NCBI GenBank assembly: GCA_034429215.1 | Contig: DAOUGI010000089.1 | Coordinates: 45,789-109,788 of the forward strand | Source: JAFGOG01 sp034429215 | GTDB taxonomy: Bacteria; Chloroflexota; Anaerolineae; JAAYZQ01 | Length of the DNA stretch: 64,000 nt | Direction of reading: 5' to 3' | Shown here: positions 16,644 to 25,203 of the stretch, in pieces | Position numbering within the stretch: position 1 is the stretch's first letter | Layout of the letters: every line of letters starts with the position of its first letter | The notes under the pieces: model-generated | Told to the model about the DNA's origin: nothing | What the model saw: only the letters and a program-made list of their open reading frames with translations | The model's database searches: none | Made by a program: the position numbers and the translations under genes

Positions 16644-18025
16644 ACAGCCTTTCCTTCGCCCCGGTACAGGGGCCGGCCTTCCCGGCTGGTCAGGTTATAG
16701 GCACAGAAAGGGATGGTCCGCCCGTCAGGGGCCACGGTGTGGATGCAGCAATCCCGCAGCCGGTCCAGGTCAAGCGTCCACGCATCTTGGAACACCATGC
16801 CCGAGATGCAAAAAGCATGGGTCTGGGCGCGGGCCAGAAGGATGTCCCAGGCGCCCAAGCTCGGCCCTTCTCTGGCCCGGCTGGCAGATGCTTCGCCCGT
16901 CTCGGGATGCGACCAGTAGCGGGCGGTGAATTCCCGTGTCTTGGCCGCTCCCTCTTCTGCCCGTTCAGGCTGGCAGCAGCAGCTCGACTGGGCCTTGTGG
17001 CGCGTCCAGGGCAGCAAGCTCCCGTCCGGCATGATTAAGAAGTTGGCGTGGAACGAGCAGACGGCATTCTCACAGCCCGACGGTCTGAAAGCCTGGCGAG
17101 AGATGAGCCCATTGGTCTGTGCCTCGACGGCGCGGATGACCTCCGGGACGGTCACCCGGTCCTGGTCTGTGGGGCTTGACGGGTAGCGGCCAAAGTAGCT
17201 GACCGGCTGAAAGTGGACGCCGCGCACCGCCGGTGACTGCCCCAGGGCAAAGAGGACGATGTCGCCGATCTTGTCAGTGTTGACGCCCGGCACCAACGTC
17301 GGTACCAGGACCACGCCCAGCCCAAACTTGGCACTGCGCTCGATGGCTAGGCACTTGTCATTCAGCAGTCGCCGCCCGCGCAAGGTAGCGTAGATCTGGT
17401 TCTCCGTGCCATCGAACTGCATAAAGACCGACGACAACCCTGCCTCCTGCAGCCGCTGCACATAGGTCGCATCCCGGGCAAAGCGCAGGCCGTTGGTGTT
17501 GACCTGGATGAACTCAAAGCCGAGTGAGCGCCCAAGCGCCACGATCTCGGGCAAGTCGTCCCGCAGGCAGGGCTCGCCGCCCGAAAGCTGGATGTTGTAC
17601 GGGCCGCCGGCGTCGAGCAGGCGGCGATACCAACTCTCAACAAGCTCGATAGATGGGTCTGTCCCATAACCGCCGGCCGAGCTGGCAAAACAGTAGGCGC
17701 AGCCCAAATCGCAGCGCTGCGTCACCTCCAACAAGGCTGTACAAGTCTGCTGGCGGTGATCGGGGCACAGGCCACAGTCAAACGGGCAGCCCTGTTCGAC
17801 CGCTGTGCCCGGATTCTGTGGATAGGTTGGGATCTTGGGCCGCACCCACGAGGTGTAAGCGGGCTCGCCGCGCCACAGGATGGTTTCAAAACGGCCGTGC
17901 TCCGGGCACTCCTTCTGGAGGTAAATATCCTGCCCACGGGCAACTCGCCGGGCCGGGATCCTGCCCAGGCATTCAGGGCAAACGCTCTCGGTAGAGCCCA
18001 GGACCGTTTCCCGATCGGGGCTCAT
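16640..18025 (-). CDS. trsS: Radical SAM protein TrsS-like
   Basis: The radical SAM cluster motif is C105-x3-C109-x2-C112 in VTQRCDLGCAYCFASSAGG, followed by LSGGEPCLR (the GGE motif). The N-terminal region has extra cysteines (C16, C19, C40 and a CPFDCGLC cluster at 80-87), as in MoaA/PqqE-like enzymes that pass extra Fe-S clusters or zinc. The C-terminal third holds more cysteines (SSCCCQ; RDCCIH; FCAYN). The length of 461 fits the group NCBI calls radical SAM (seleno)protein TrsS, from memory. No in-frame UGA is needed here, so this is the cysteine form. It is translationally coupled to both neighbours. Its reaction is unknown; post-translational or cofactor modification is plausible. Confidence 0.85.
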   Translation of the reverse strand: MSPDRETVLGSTESVCPECLGRIPARRVARGQDIYLQKECPEHGRFETILWRGEPAYTSWVRPKIPTYPQNPGTAVEQGCPFDCGLCPDHRQQTCTALLEVTQRCDLGCAYCFASSAGGYGTDPSIELVESWYRRLLDAGGPYNIQLSGGEPCLRDDLPEIVALGRSLGFEFIQVNTNGLRFARDATYVQRLQEAGLSSVFMQFDGTENQIYATLRGRRLLNDKCLAIERSAKFGLGVVLVPTLVPGVNTDKIGDIVLFALGQSPAVRGVHFQPVSYFGRYPSSPTDQDRVTVPEVIRAVEAQTNGLISRQAFRPSGCENAVCSFHANFLIMPDGSLLPWTRHKAQSSCCCQPERAEEGAAKTREFTARYWSHPETGEASASRAREGPSLGAWDILLARAQTHAFCISGMVFQDAWTLDLDRLRDCCIHTVAPDGRTIPFCAYNLTSREGRPLYRGEGKAV

Positions 18026-18468
18026 CCCCCGGTTGCTCCAAGTTCGTAGGCGTTACCCTGTAGCAGTTCCTTCACCTTCTCCCATGTCCCCGCTATGATA
18101 CCAGGGCAGCGCACCTGCTTGTTCATGGGAGAACCGTCCAGGATCGTTTCGCAGCGGATTCCACCATAGAGCGCCCCATATTCCTCGGTGAACCACTCCA
18201 CCAGGTCGCGGAGCATCGCGCTCAGTCGCCAGTCTGCCGTTTCTTCTGCGAGCCCTCTGCCGGCATACAGGCTAACCACACAGGCGGCCCCCGTCAGAGT
18301 GCCGCAGGTGTCGCCCGACCAGCCAATGCCGCCGCACAACCCATGCACAGCACGGACCAAATCGGGGTCGGTCTTGCCCTGTGCTTCCAGGCCCAGCATA
18401 ACCAATACCTGGCTGCAACAAAAGCCCTGCTGGGCCAGTTCGGCAATGCGATACATGTCATCACTCAT
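18022..18468 (-). CDS. C-GCAxxG-C-C family protein (DVU_1555-type)
   Basis: The family signature is present: GFCCSQVLV near residue 20, then LCGGIGWSGDTCGTLTGAAC, and a late cysteine pair (RCETILDG; VRCPGI). Such small redox proteins are thought to bind a metal or cluster and accompany oxidoreductases. I start at MSDDMYRIAELAQQGF and not at the upstream MRAFGEP because family members begin close to this helix. About 148 residues, cytoplasmic. It sits between trsS and trsM in the operon. Confidence 0.85.
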   Translation of the reverse strand: MSDDMYRIAELAQQGFCCSQVLVMLGLEAQGKTDPDLVRAVHGLCGGIGWSGDTCGTLTGAACVVSLYAGRGLAEETADWRLSAMLRDLVEWFTEEYGALYGGIRCETILDGSPMNKQVRCPGIIAGTWEKVKELLQGNAYELGATGG

Positions 18469-18492
18469 GGGTTCTCCAAAAGCGCGCAAATT

Positions 18493-19209
18493 CTAGCATT
18501 CGGCGACCAACAGGAAATAGCCCGGCTTGGCTGCCGAGATCGCCCGCTTGAGCTCTTCAGGATCTGGCCGCACGCCGGCGCAAGAGACCTCACACCAGAA
18601 CTGCTCCACAGCACTGCCGGCCATAATTAGCTGGGCAGCCAATTGCCTCAAAGCTACCGAATGATCCTCCCACAGCAAGATTCGAAAACCGCGGGCATCT
18701 AGCTGAGCGGCGAGTTCCTCCTGAGACCGGGCGCCGGCAAGACAGCCGGTCAGTGGCAAGCGACGGAGACTGAAAGCGCCTTCCGCCCGGCGGAGATACA
18801 GGTCGCTGATCACCAGCTTGCCGCCTGGCTTGAGCACCCGGAAAAACTCGGCCAGCGCCTGATCCGCGTGCCCGACGACCGACAGGCTGCATTCGGCCAG
18901 AACTGCGTCCATGATCCCGCTGCTCAGGGGCAGCCGCTCGCCCATGGCCTGGACCAACAGTGGCTCGGAATTTCGCTGGAGATCGGACCGGAAGAACTGC
19001 GCCGATGCATCGACGCCGGCGGCGCTCAAGCCGTGGCAGCTCAGATATTTGACCGTCGCACCGGCCCCGCAGCCCACATCCAGTACCCTGGCCCCGGACT
19101 GCAATGAACAGAAAGCCAGAGCTCGTTCCGTCAGATCCAGCCCGCCCGGACGGATCACGCCGCCGGTGAGATGGTGAACTCGACGCCATCCATCCAAGCT
19201 CGGGCTCAT
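18493..19209 (-). CDS. trsM: SAM-dependent methyltransferase TrsM-like (DVU_1556-type)
   Basis: A class I methyltransferase fold: motif I RVLDVGCGAGATVKYLS, acidic end of strand 2 (GVDASAQFF), motif II-like ERLPLSSGIMDAVLAECSLS and post-II LKPGGKLVISDLYLRRA. The C-terminus (ELKRAISAAKPGYFLLVAEC) is extended with a terminal cysteine. In the DVU_155x gene set this methyltransferase accompanies TrsS; together they may modify a peptide, protein or cofactor. The start overlaps the stop of the upstream small redox protein gene by four bases. Confidence 0.87.
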   Translation of the reverse strand: MSPSLDGWRRVHHLTGGVIRPGGLDLTERALAFCSLQSGARVLDVGCGAGATVKYLSCHGLSAAGVDASAQFFRSDLQRNSEPLLVQAMGERLPLSSGIMDAVLAECSLSVVGHADQALAEFFRVLKPGGKLVISDLYLRRAEGAFSLRRLPLTGCLAGARSQEELAAQLDARGFRILLWEDHSVALRQLAAQLIMAGSAVEQFWCEVSCAGVRPDPEELKRAISAAKPGYFLLVAEC

Positions 19210-19412
19210 TTGTCTTCCAACTGCTTTTCCACCTCAGCCATCTTCCCGGTCGCCAGATCTTCCGAAATCAGGACCTGGCCGCAGTTGGGGCACCTCGGCA
19301 GATCGACCGGAAAGGCGCTGTCCAGGTAGCCAACGTTGACCTTGCCTGTCTCCAGCGGGACCTGACATCGGACGCATATCCAGTTCTGAGTCTGGCTCGC
19401 CGGTTCACTCAT
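19206..19412 (-). CDS. Small rubredoxin/zinc-ribbon-like redox protein (DVU_1557-type)
   Basis: A 68-residue protein with two CxxC knuckles, WICVRCQVPLE and RCPNCGQVLIS, separated by about 28 residues, and a conserved-looking GKVNVGYLDSAFPVDLPRCP centre. Four cysteines can hold iron or zinc. The start MSEPASQTQ overlaps the end of the upstream oxidoreductase gene by four bases. This corresponds to the DVU_1557 family redox protein in the Desulfovibrio arrangement, as I remember it. Confidence 0.85.
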   Translation of the reverse strand: MSEPASQTQNWICVRCQVPLETGKVNVGYLDSAFPVDLPRCPNCGQVLISEDLATGKMAEVEKQLEDK

Positions 19413-21754
19413 CGTTGCCCACTCTTTTCGATCTCCATACGGTGGCTGTAGGCATTGTGGACGACAAAAGTGTGCCCACTCCCCTCGCCGGCCTCGTCCG
19501 CCGGAGCGTACTCCACCCAATAGGTGACGCTGGCTGGCTTGTAGCCGGCCAACAAGCGCCCACTATCGCGGTTTAGGAAGCTCGCCCCTGTGCGCTCGGC
19601 ATGCTCGATCACCTGTTGGACATCCTCCACCAGGATGAGCCGCCTTTCCATCAGCTCCTGCACCTCGGCGGACATGAGCAACCGAATCGCCTCATAGACT
19701 TGTTGCCCTGGCATCGCTTCTCCCCACACCTCCCTAAGCAGTTCGCGCTTGAGCCGTGACCGGTTCTCGTGCCTCTGAGACCAGCCCGGCCCCGGTCTCT
19801 GGGCCCGAGCGTCCAGGTCCTGGCCGTACACCAGGTCCAGGAGATGCAGCGTCCGCTTGCCGCGCGAGGCAAAGAAATCACGGCACACCGCACAATAGGT
19901 CACAAAATCGGCCGGGCTGGCTTCGATCCGCCGCCTGACGACATCCTTGGCCAGGTCAGGGTTGGCCAGCCACATCAGGCCGCCGTAGCTGCAGCACTCG
20001 GTCTTTTCCCGGCTCAGCGGCAGCTCTTCCACCTGGCAGCCCATCTGCGCCAGGATCTTGCGGACGCTGTCCTGGATCTGCGGCTCGTGGCGGGTCGTGC
20101 ATGGGTCATGGACGGCCAGGACAGCGGCGCCGGCCCCTGCCGTGGCAGCAGGCAGCCCAAAGGTGGCCAGGACCTCCCACAGGGACAGCAGTTGCACTTC
20201 AGGAAGGTGCGTCTTGAAGACCTGATAACAGGTCGAGCAAGCCAGGATGGCGGTTGGGCGGCCAAGCTGCTGGTAGTTCGCTCGCAGTTGCGCCAGCGCT
20301 CCGTGGAGCAAATCGTCTCGCCCGGCCCACTCTGCCGGCGCGCCACAGCAGCCCAACATCAGGCCGGTGCGCCCCGGAAGCTTTGCCCGCAGGTAACCAT
20401 AGACCTGTTCCACCTGCTCCGGAGCCGAAGCGCTCAGTTGGCAGCCGGGAAAAAAGACATAGTCGCTGGTCGGTGCGCCGGGTTGATTGCGGTTCAGCGC
20501 GAACCTTTCACTGTTGCTGAACAGCATGTCTCGCAACGCGAAATCGTGGGCAGATGGCGGCATCTTCTGCTGTGCCACCATAGTCCGCCGGGCCTGTTGG
20601 CACAGGGTGGCCATATTCAAGCCGGTGGGACAGACCTCAGCGCACAGCCCACACAGGCTGCACGAGTTGATGAACTGGTTCGCATGGCGATTGCCGGTGA
20701 CGATCGACAGGTTGTTATAGATCTCCCGCACATATTTCTTCGGGTAGCTGCGATAGTGCGCCAGGTACTCACACACCTTGACACATTCCAGGCAATTGCA
20801 CGGGAAGCAGCGGCTTGCCTCCTGCATGGCCTCCTCATGGCTGTAACCGGCCTGAGGATCGGCCATCGCCACCACCGGTAGCGGCTCAATCCCTTGGGTG
20901 TTGGTATACAATTGGCTGGCGTAGGGCCCTTCGTTTTGGCGGGCAGCGGTCAGGGATGCCTTTTGCAGAAAGCGGTCCATCGAGGTGGCGGCCCACCGCC
21001 CATCGGACAAAGCCTCGATTAGCGAGAGTTTTCCGCCCCTGCGCAGCAGGCTTCCCCCGGCAAACACCCCTTCCTGGCTGGCTGCATAAGTGATAGGCTC
21101 CACCTTGATCTGTCCCCATTCATCCAGATCGAGACCAAACGTTTTGAGGCAATCAGCCCCCACAGCCAGATACACTACATCGAACTCGCCGCGCAATGCA
21201 GCCAGTCCATCGCTGCCCAACGGCGCGTTTAGCCGCACTTGGACACCCATCGCGTCCAAGACCGCCAGCTCGTCGCGGATCACCTGCCGCGGTAGCTTCC
21301 GTTCAGTAGCCTCCCACAGTCGGCCGCCAAGGCGGCCCTTCGCTTCGAACAGCACAACAGCATATCCCTTTTTCCGCAGATCATAGGCTGCCATCAGCCC
21401 GCTGGGGCCACCTCCAACGATGGCCACGCGACCGCCACGGGCGGGCAGCAAGGCGACCTTTTCCGCGCTCCCACCCCAATCGGCGCAAGCCCGCTCGAGA
21501 GCGGCGATGGCGATAGCTTCCCCGGCCTCACGCCGCCGGCAGGCCTCCTGGCACGGAGCTTCGCACACCCGGCCGACAATGCCAGGGAAGGGCAGGGTCC
21601 TCCTGACAATTTTGAGAGCAGCGGGCAGATTGCCCCGCTGCATCTCCAGGATCATGGCCCGGACATCCACGTGGATCGGACAGGCGGTGGTGCAAGGAGG
21701 CGGGGCCTCCTGAATGCACAACGCTTCCAGTTCACGCAGCTGGTGCTGTTCCAT
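19409..21754 (-). CDS. Pyridine nucleotide-disulfide oxidoreductase/dicluster-binding protein with CCG domains
   Basis: Start MEQHQLRELEALCIQEAPPP was preferred over an upstream in-frame start. Domains in order: Fer4_20-type dicluster segment (CTTACPIHVDVRAM; VCEAPCQEACRR); FAD/NAD Rossmann fold (RVAIVGGGPSGLMAAYDLRK; VYLAVGADC); further cysteines (RCFPCNCLECVKVCEYL) and a ferredoxin-like motif (CSLCGLCAEVCPTG); then two CCG-type cysteine-rich domains as in HdrB/GlpC (FFPGCQL...GCCGAPA; DPCTTRHEP...CCSYGGL); a C-terminal approx. 130-residue unit ends the protein. 781 residues. It probably links the Mop-type enzyme to NAD(P)H, ferredoxin or a membrane quinone pool. Named in NCBI families with TrsS systems. 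Confidence 0.88.
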   Translation of the reverse strand: MEQHQLRELEALCIQEAPPPCTTACPIHVDVRAMILEMQRGNLPAALKIVRRTLPFPGIVGRVCEAPCQEACRRREAGEAIAIAALERACADWGGSAEKVALLPARGGRVAIVGGGPSGLMAAYDLRKKGYAVVLFEAKGRLGGRLWEATERKLPRQVIRDELAVLDAMGVQVRLNAPLGSDGLAALRGEFDVVYLAVGADCLKTFGLDLDEWGQIKVEPITYAASQEGVFAGGSLLRRGGKLSLIEALSDGRWAATSMDRFLQKASLTAARQNEGPYASQLYTNTQGIEPLPVVAMADPQAGYSHEEAMQEASRCFPCNCLECVKVCEYLAHYRSYPKKYVREIYNNLSIVTGNRHANQFINSCSLCGLCAEVCPTGLNMATLCQQARRTMVAQQKMPPSAHDFALRDMLFSNSERFALNRNQPGAPTSDYVFFPGCQLSASAPEQVEQVYGYLRAKLPGRTGLMLGCCGAPAEWAGRDDLLHGALAQLRANYQQLGRPTAILACSTCYQVFKTHLPEVQLLSLWEVLATFGLPAATAGAGAAVLAVHDPCTTRHEPQIQDSVRKILAQMGCQVEELPLSREKTECCSYGGLMWLANPDLAKDVVRRRIEASPADFVTYCAVCRDFFASRGKRTLHLLDLVYGQDLDARAQRPGPGWSQRHENRSRLKRELLREVWGEAMPGQQVYEAIRLLMSAEVQELMERRLILVEDVQQVIEHAERTGASFLNRDSGRLLAGYKPASVTYWVEYAPADEAGEGSGHTFVVHNAYSHRMEIEKSGQR

Positions 21755-21832
21755 GCCCTTCTCCCATTTCAGTGGGCGGGTGGGGTTTGACCCCACCCGC
21801 CCTCCACGATTACACAGGTGACCAGATCCCGA

Positions 21833-24553
21833 CTAGGCCTTGAGGCCGGCCAGGATTTTCTCCGGCAGCGCCGGCAGATGCGTGATCCGCACGCCACAGG
21901 CGTTATAGATCGCGTTCATGATGGTCGCGTGCGGCGAGGTCAACGGCAGCTCGCCGACGCCTGCCGCGCCAAAGGGACCGCCTGGCCGGGGGGTCTCCAC
22001 ATACAGAATGTCGAACTTGTCCGGGATGTCCTTGGCGTAGGGGATGCCACAGGCATGCATCGTGGTGTGCTTGTCCAGATCCTCAAAGTCCTCCGTGAGG
22101 GCCAGGCCGATTCCCTGGGCAATGCCGCCATAGATTTGGCCGTCGACGACCAGCTTGTTGTTGATCTTGCCGACGTCGGCCACAATGGTCATCCCCTCCA
22201 CAGTAGCCTTGCCGGTCTTGGTGTTGACGGCGACTTCGGCCATAAACACCCCGTACATGTAGGTATCGAAGGGTTTGCCCTGGCAAGTCGTCAGGTCGCA
22301 GAACACGTTATTGGACGCCGCCCACTTGCCGGCGTAGCGCAGCGGAATATTCTCGGCGACCATCTCGTCGTAGGTGCGGAACGTGCCGTCCGGTTTGCGC
22401 ATCGCCGCGATCAGTTGCTCCGCGCCATTCACGATGGCATTGCCGGTCACTACCTGCTGACGGCTGCCACCCGACGGGCCGCTGTTTGGTGTGATCGCCG
22501 TGTCGCACAGAACCAGCTTGATCTGCTCCGGCCGGATCCCCAGCGGCCGCAGAGCTTCGTGGGCCGTTCCAAGCACCCCCATGTCGGCTCCCTGGCCGTG
22601 ATCCTCCCACGTGCTGCCCACTGTCACGCCTTCTTTGGTCAGCTCGACAAAGACCTCCGACGAGTCCACGCCGTCGATCCCGCAGCCATAGATACCGATT
22701 GAGACGCCCACCCCCCTCTTGACCTCGGCGGTGGACTTCTTTTTGGCCTCTTCCTTGGCAGCCTTGTAGAGCGGGCGCAGCTTGTCGATCATCTCCGCAA
22801 AGCTATACACTTCTGGCTCCTGGCCGGTAGGCGTCGTATCACCCTTGCGGTAGACGTTCAGGTAGCGTAGCTCGAGCGGGTCCATGCCCATCTTCTCGGC
22901 CAGCTCGTCCATGAGGCACTCGCTGGCCAGGAAGGCCTGCGGTGAGCCATAGGCGCGAAAGGCCGAGCCCCAGGCGTGGTTGGTGCACACGGTGTGGCCC
23001 ATGCCCCGGATGTTGGGGATGTTGTAGCCGGCGCCGATATACTGCGCGCCGCGCAGCGTCAGCAGGTCGCCGAACTCAGAGTAGGGGCCGTGGTCCACGA
23101 TCCAGTCGCTTTCCATGGCGATGAGCTTGCCCTTTTTGTCGGCGCCATATTTGAGCTTGACAAAGAAAGGCGAGCGCTTGCCGGTGTAGGTGATGTGCTG
23201 GAAATAGTCGTACTTCAGGAATACCGGCCTACCGGTGGCGATGCATGCCACTCCCAGCAGGGCTTCCATCGTCGGGCTGAACTTGTAGCCAAAGGTGCCC
23301 CCTGCGCCGTTCTGCACCAGGCGCAGCTTTTCAGGCTCGAGGCCGAGGCCGGCCACGATCATAGCGTGGTGCAGGTAGATGGCGATGCTCTTCGAATGGA
23401 TGGTGACCCGCCCTTCCTCATCGATGTAGGCAAAACCGACGTCCGGCTCGACGGTCAGGTGCGGCTGTCGCTGGAGATAGAACTCGTCCTCGACCACATA
23501 CGCCGCCGACTCCATCAACGGCTTGGTGTCTTGTCCTTTCACGATGGGAAGGTCAAAGTAGACATTGGGCGTCCCGGGATGGATCTCGATTGCGTCCTCG
23601 GCCATGGCCGCCGGCGCGCTCATGTAGGCCGGCAGCACCTCCAGATCCACCCTGACCTTCTCCGCCGCGGCCCGGGCGTTGGCTTCCGTGTCGGCGCAGA
23701 CAATGGCGATAGCATCGCCATACTGGTAGACCTTGGTATCGCACAAGATAGGCCGGTCCCAACCGTCGCCCTTGTTCGGCGCAAACGTGATCAGGCCGGT
23801 GATCCGGTTCTTTCCTTTGACATCCTTGTGGGTGACGACCTTGTAGACCCCAGGCATCTTTTCCGCGGCGGAGGTATCGATGCCCAGGATATTGGCATGG
23901 GACACCTTGGCTTGCACCAGGGCAAGCGCCAGCGTGTTGGGCGGCAGCTTGAGACCTGCGTCCGCGCCATAGTCAAAGGTGCCAGTCACCTTGGCTATGG
24001 CCGATGGGCGCGGGTATTTGCTGCCCCAGATGCGGCCGTCGGCCGGCATCTGGAATTCCAGCTCCTCTTTGGCCATTTCGCCGCGCAGGACCTTGGCTGC
24101 CTCCATGACGGCATCCACGACCGGCTTGTAGCCGTTGCAGCGGCAGACGTTGTGGTGGCGGGTGAACCAGGCCCGTACCTCCTCCCGTGTGGGGCTGGGG
24201 TTCTGGTCCAACAACACCTTGGTCGAGACGACAAAGCCGGGCATGCAAAAGCCGCATTGTGCTGCACCGGCAGCCACAAGAGCAAGCTGGATGGGATGCA
24301 GATTGCCAGGCTGCCCAATCCCTTCAACAGTCGTGATCTTGGCCTCGTCCGCGACCTTGCTCATCTTGGTCGAACAGGACAAGACCAGCTTGCCATCCAC
24401 AATCACATTGCACGCGCCGCAATGTCCAGTACCGCAGCCCACTTTGGTGCCCATCAACCCCAACTGCTCGCGGAGTACGTCGGCGAGTGTAGCTTTGGGA
24501 TCGACGATCAGGGTACGTGGTATGCCATTGACTGTGACCTTTTTCTTCAGCAT
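21833..24553 (-). CDS. mop: Mop-type molybdenum hydroxylase (aldehyde oxidoreductase), single chain
   Basis: 906 residues, against 907 for Desulfovibrio gigas Mop. The N-terminal plant-type 2Fe-2S cysteines are C40, C45, C48 and C60 and the second cluster cysteines C100, C103, C137 and C139, which match the Mop numbering I remember. The catalytic glutamate is in GVGELP near residue 868, and the Moco loops (GAGGTFGYKFSPTMEALLG; GGSRQQVVTGNAIVNG) are in place. No FAD domain, so electrons leave through the clusters. Expected reaction: aldehyde to carboxylate, using Moco, probably the cytosine dinucleotide form. AAGGAA precedes the start. The gene heads a seven-gene operon behind two tandem Moco-type riboswitches. 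Confidence 0.95.
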   Translation of the reverse strand: MLKKKVTVNGIPRTLIVDPKATLADVLREQLGLMGTKVGCGTGHCGACNVIVDGKLVLSCSTKMSKVADEAKITTVEGIGQPGNLHPIQLALVAAGAAQCGFCMPGFVVSTKVLLDQNPSPTREEVRAWFTRHHNVCRCNGYKPVVDAVMEAAKVLRGEMAKEELEFQMPADGRIWGSKYPRPSAIAKVTGTFDYGADAGLKLPPNTLALALVQAKVSHANILGIDTSAAEKMPGVYKVVTHKDVKGKNRITGLITFAPNKGDGWDRPILCDTKVYQYGDAIAIVCADTEANARAAAEKVRVDLEVLPAYMSAPAAMAEDAIEIHPGTPNVYFDLPIVKGQDTKPLMESAAYVVEDEFYLQRQPHLTVEPDVGFAYIDEEGRVTIHSKSIAIYLHHAMIVAGLGLEPEKLRLVQNGAGGTFGYKFSPTMEALLGVACIATGRPVFLKYDYFQHITYTGKRSPFFVKLKYGADKKGKLIAMESDWIVDHGPYSEFGDLLTLRGAQYIGAGYNIPNIRGMGHTVCTNHAWGSAFRAYGSPQAFLASECLMDELAEKMGMDPLELRYLNVYRKGDTTPTGQEPEVYSFAEMIDKLRPLYKAAKEEAKKKSTAEVKRGVGVSIGIYGCGIDGVDSSEVFVELTKEGVTVGSTWEDHGQGADMGVLGTAHEALRPLGIRPEQIKLVLCDTAITPNSGPSGGSRQQVVTGNAIVNGAEQLIAAMRKPDGTFRTYDEMVAENIPLRYAGKWAASNNVFCDLTTCQGKPFDTYMYGVFMAEVAVNTKTGKATVEGMTIVADVGKINNKLVVDGQIYGGIAQGIGLALTEDFEDLDKHTTMHACGIPYAKDIPDKFDILYVETPRPGGPFGAAGVGELPLTSPHATIMNAIYNACGVRITHLPALPEKILAGLKA

Positions 24554-24710
24554 AGTAAATTCCTTTCTTCGCAATCTAGTCAGAGGCTGTTGTGTGCTTT
24601 CTTCCGGAATTACTGCTGATAAGAGCTTCCTGCTTTGACCGTCACCTCCTTTCGCCTGAGGACCTTCAAAAGGGCCTCACATCATCTGCCAATCCTTCAT
24701 CATCCCATAC

Positions 24711-24749
24711 AAAAAAAGAACGCGACGCCTCGGAAAAGGGACGCCGCGC
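24711..24749 (-). terminator. Terminator of the second (gene-proximal) tandem riboswitch
   Basis: On the minus strand CGCGGCGTC pairs with GGCGTCGCG (two wobble pairs) and is followed after two bases by a run of seven T. It lies about 158 bp before the mop ATG. Confidence 0.8.
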
Positions 24750-24761
24750 AACTGCCGCCGC

Positions 24762-24865
24762 CTGTCTCCTTTCCAAACACGGGAGGCATGGCCGTTTCCC
24801 GCCACACCCTGCTGCCCAACGTCCATAGGCTCAAAATGCCCACAGGTCCGTTAGGTCGGAGACAC
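24762..24865 (-). promoter_or_regulatory. Moco/Tuco-type riboswitch aptamer, tandem copy 2
   Basis: The outer stem pairs GTCTCC (minus strand from 24863) with GGAGAC (24769-24764). The conserved core GGGTGTGGCGGGAAACGGCC, ATGCCTCCC and TTTGGAAAGGAGAC is present. The small GCCT-NNN-GGC hairpin (P3) of the two plus-strand copies is absent. It shares most of its sequence with tandem copy 1 and has its own terminator. Confidence 0.87.
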
Positions 24866-24932
24866 TATAAAGTTATCGATGCTGCCAGTTCTCTATTAGT
24901 CTGCCGCTCCTTGCAGGCCATCTCGACCGTAA

Positions 24933-24970
24933 CAAACGAAAAGGCGACGTCTCAGAAAAGAGACGCCGCC
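24933..24970 (-). terminator. Terminator of the first (promoter-proximal) tandem riboswitch
   Basis: On the minus strand GGCGGCGTCTC and GAGACGTCGCC form an 11-bp stem with a six-base loop, followed by TTTTCGTTTG. It separates the two aptamers, so a transcript must pass two decision points. Confidence 0.85.
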
Positions 24971-24984
24971 AAGCCACAGTCAGC

Positions 24985-25089
24985 CTGTCTCCTTTCCAAA
25001 CATGGGAGGCATGGCCGTTTCCCGCCACACCCTGCAGCCCACCGTCCATAAGCGCAGGGCGCTCGTAGGTCCGCTGGGTCGGAGACTCG
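24985..25089 (-). promoter_or_regulatory. Moco/Tuco-type riboswitch aptamer, tandem copy 1
   Basis: The outer stem pairs GTCTCC (minus strand from 25087) with GGAGAC (24992-24987). The core blocks GGGTGTGGCGGGAAACGGCC, ATGCCTCCC and TTTGGAAAGGAGAC are identical to copy 2; the variable arm (CTACGAGCGCCCTGCGCTTA) differs. Like copy 2 it lacks P3, the form that Regulski and colleagues linked to tungsten cofactor genes (from memory). Confidence 0.88.
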
Positions 25090-25108
25090 ATTGTCACACG
25101 TTGCACCA

Positions 25109-25137
25109 ACTATACACTAACCCTCTGAAAGATGCAA
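25109..25137 (-). promoter_or_regulatory. Promoter of the mop operon
   Basis: On the minus strand TTGCAT and TATAGT are separated by 17 bp, about 20 bp before tandem aptamer 1. It gives a leader of roughly 550 nt that holds both riboswitches. No second promoter is obvious between the aptamers. Confidence 0.7.
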
Positions 25138-25203
25138 ATCCCTGCGAGTGCATTTCCACAGCCCGCCGTGTGCGAGTGCAACTCTTCCTACCAGAAAGTG
25201 GAT

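Noticed and set aside
16640..18025. Possible selenocysteine form of TrsS
   Set aside because: The reading frame has no in-frame TGA and all expected positions are cysteine; no SECIS search was possible.
22976..24619. 547-codon plus-strand ORF opposite mop
   Set aside because: Antisense to a complete Mop-like enzyme with all eight cluster cysteines; no recognisable domain.
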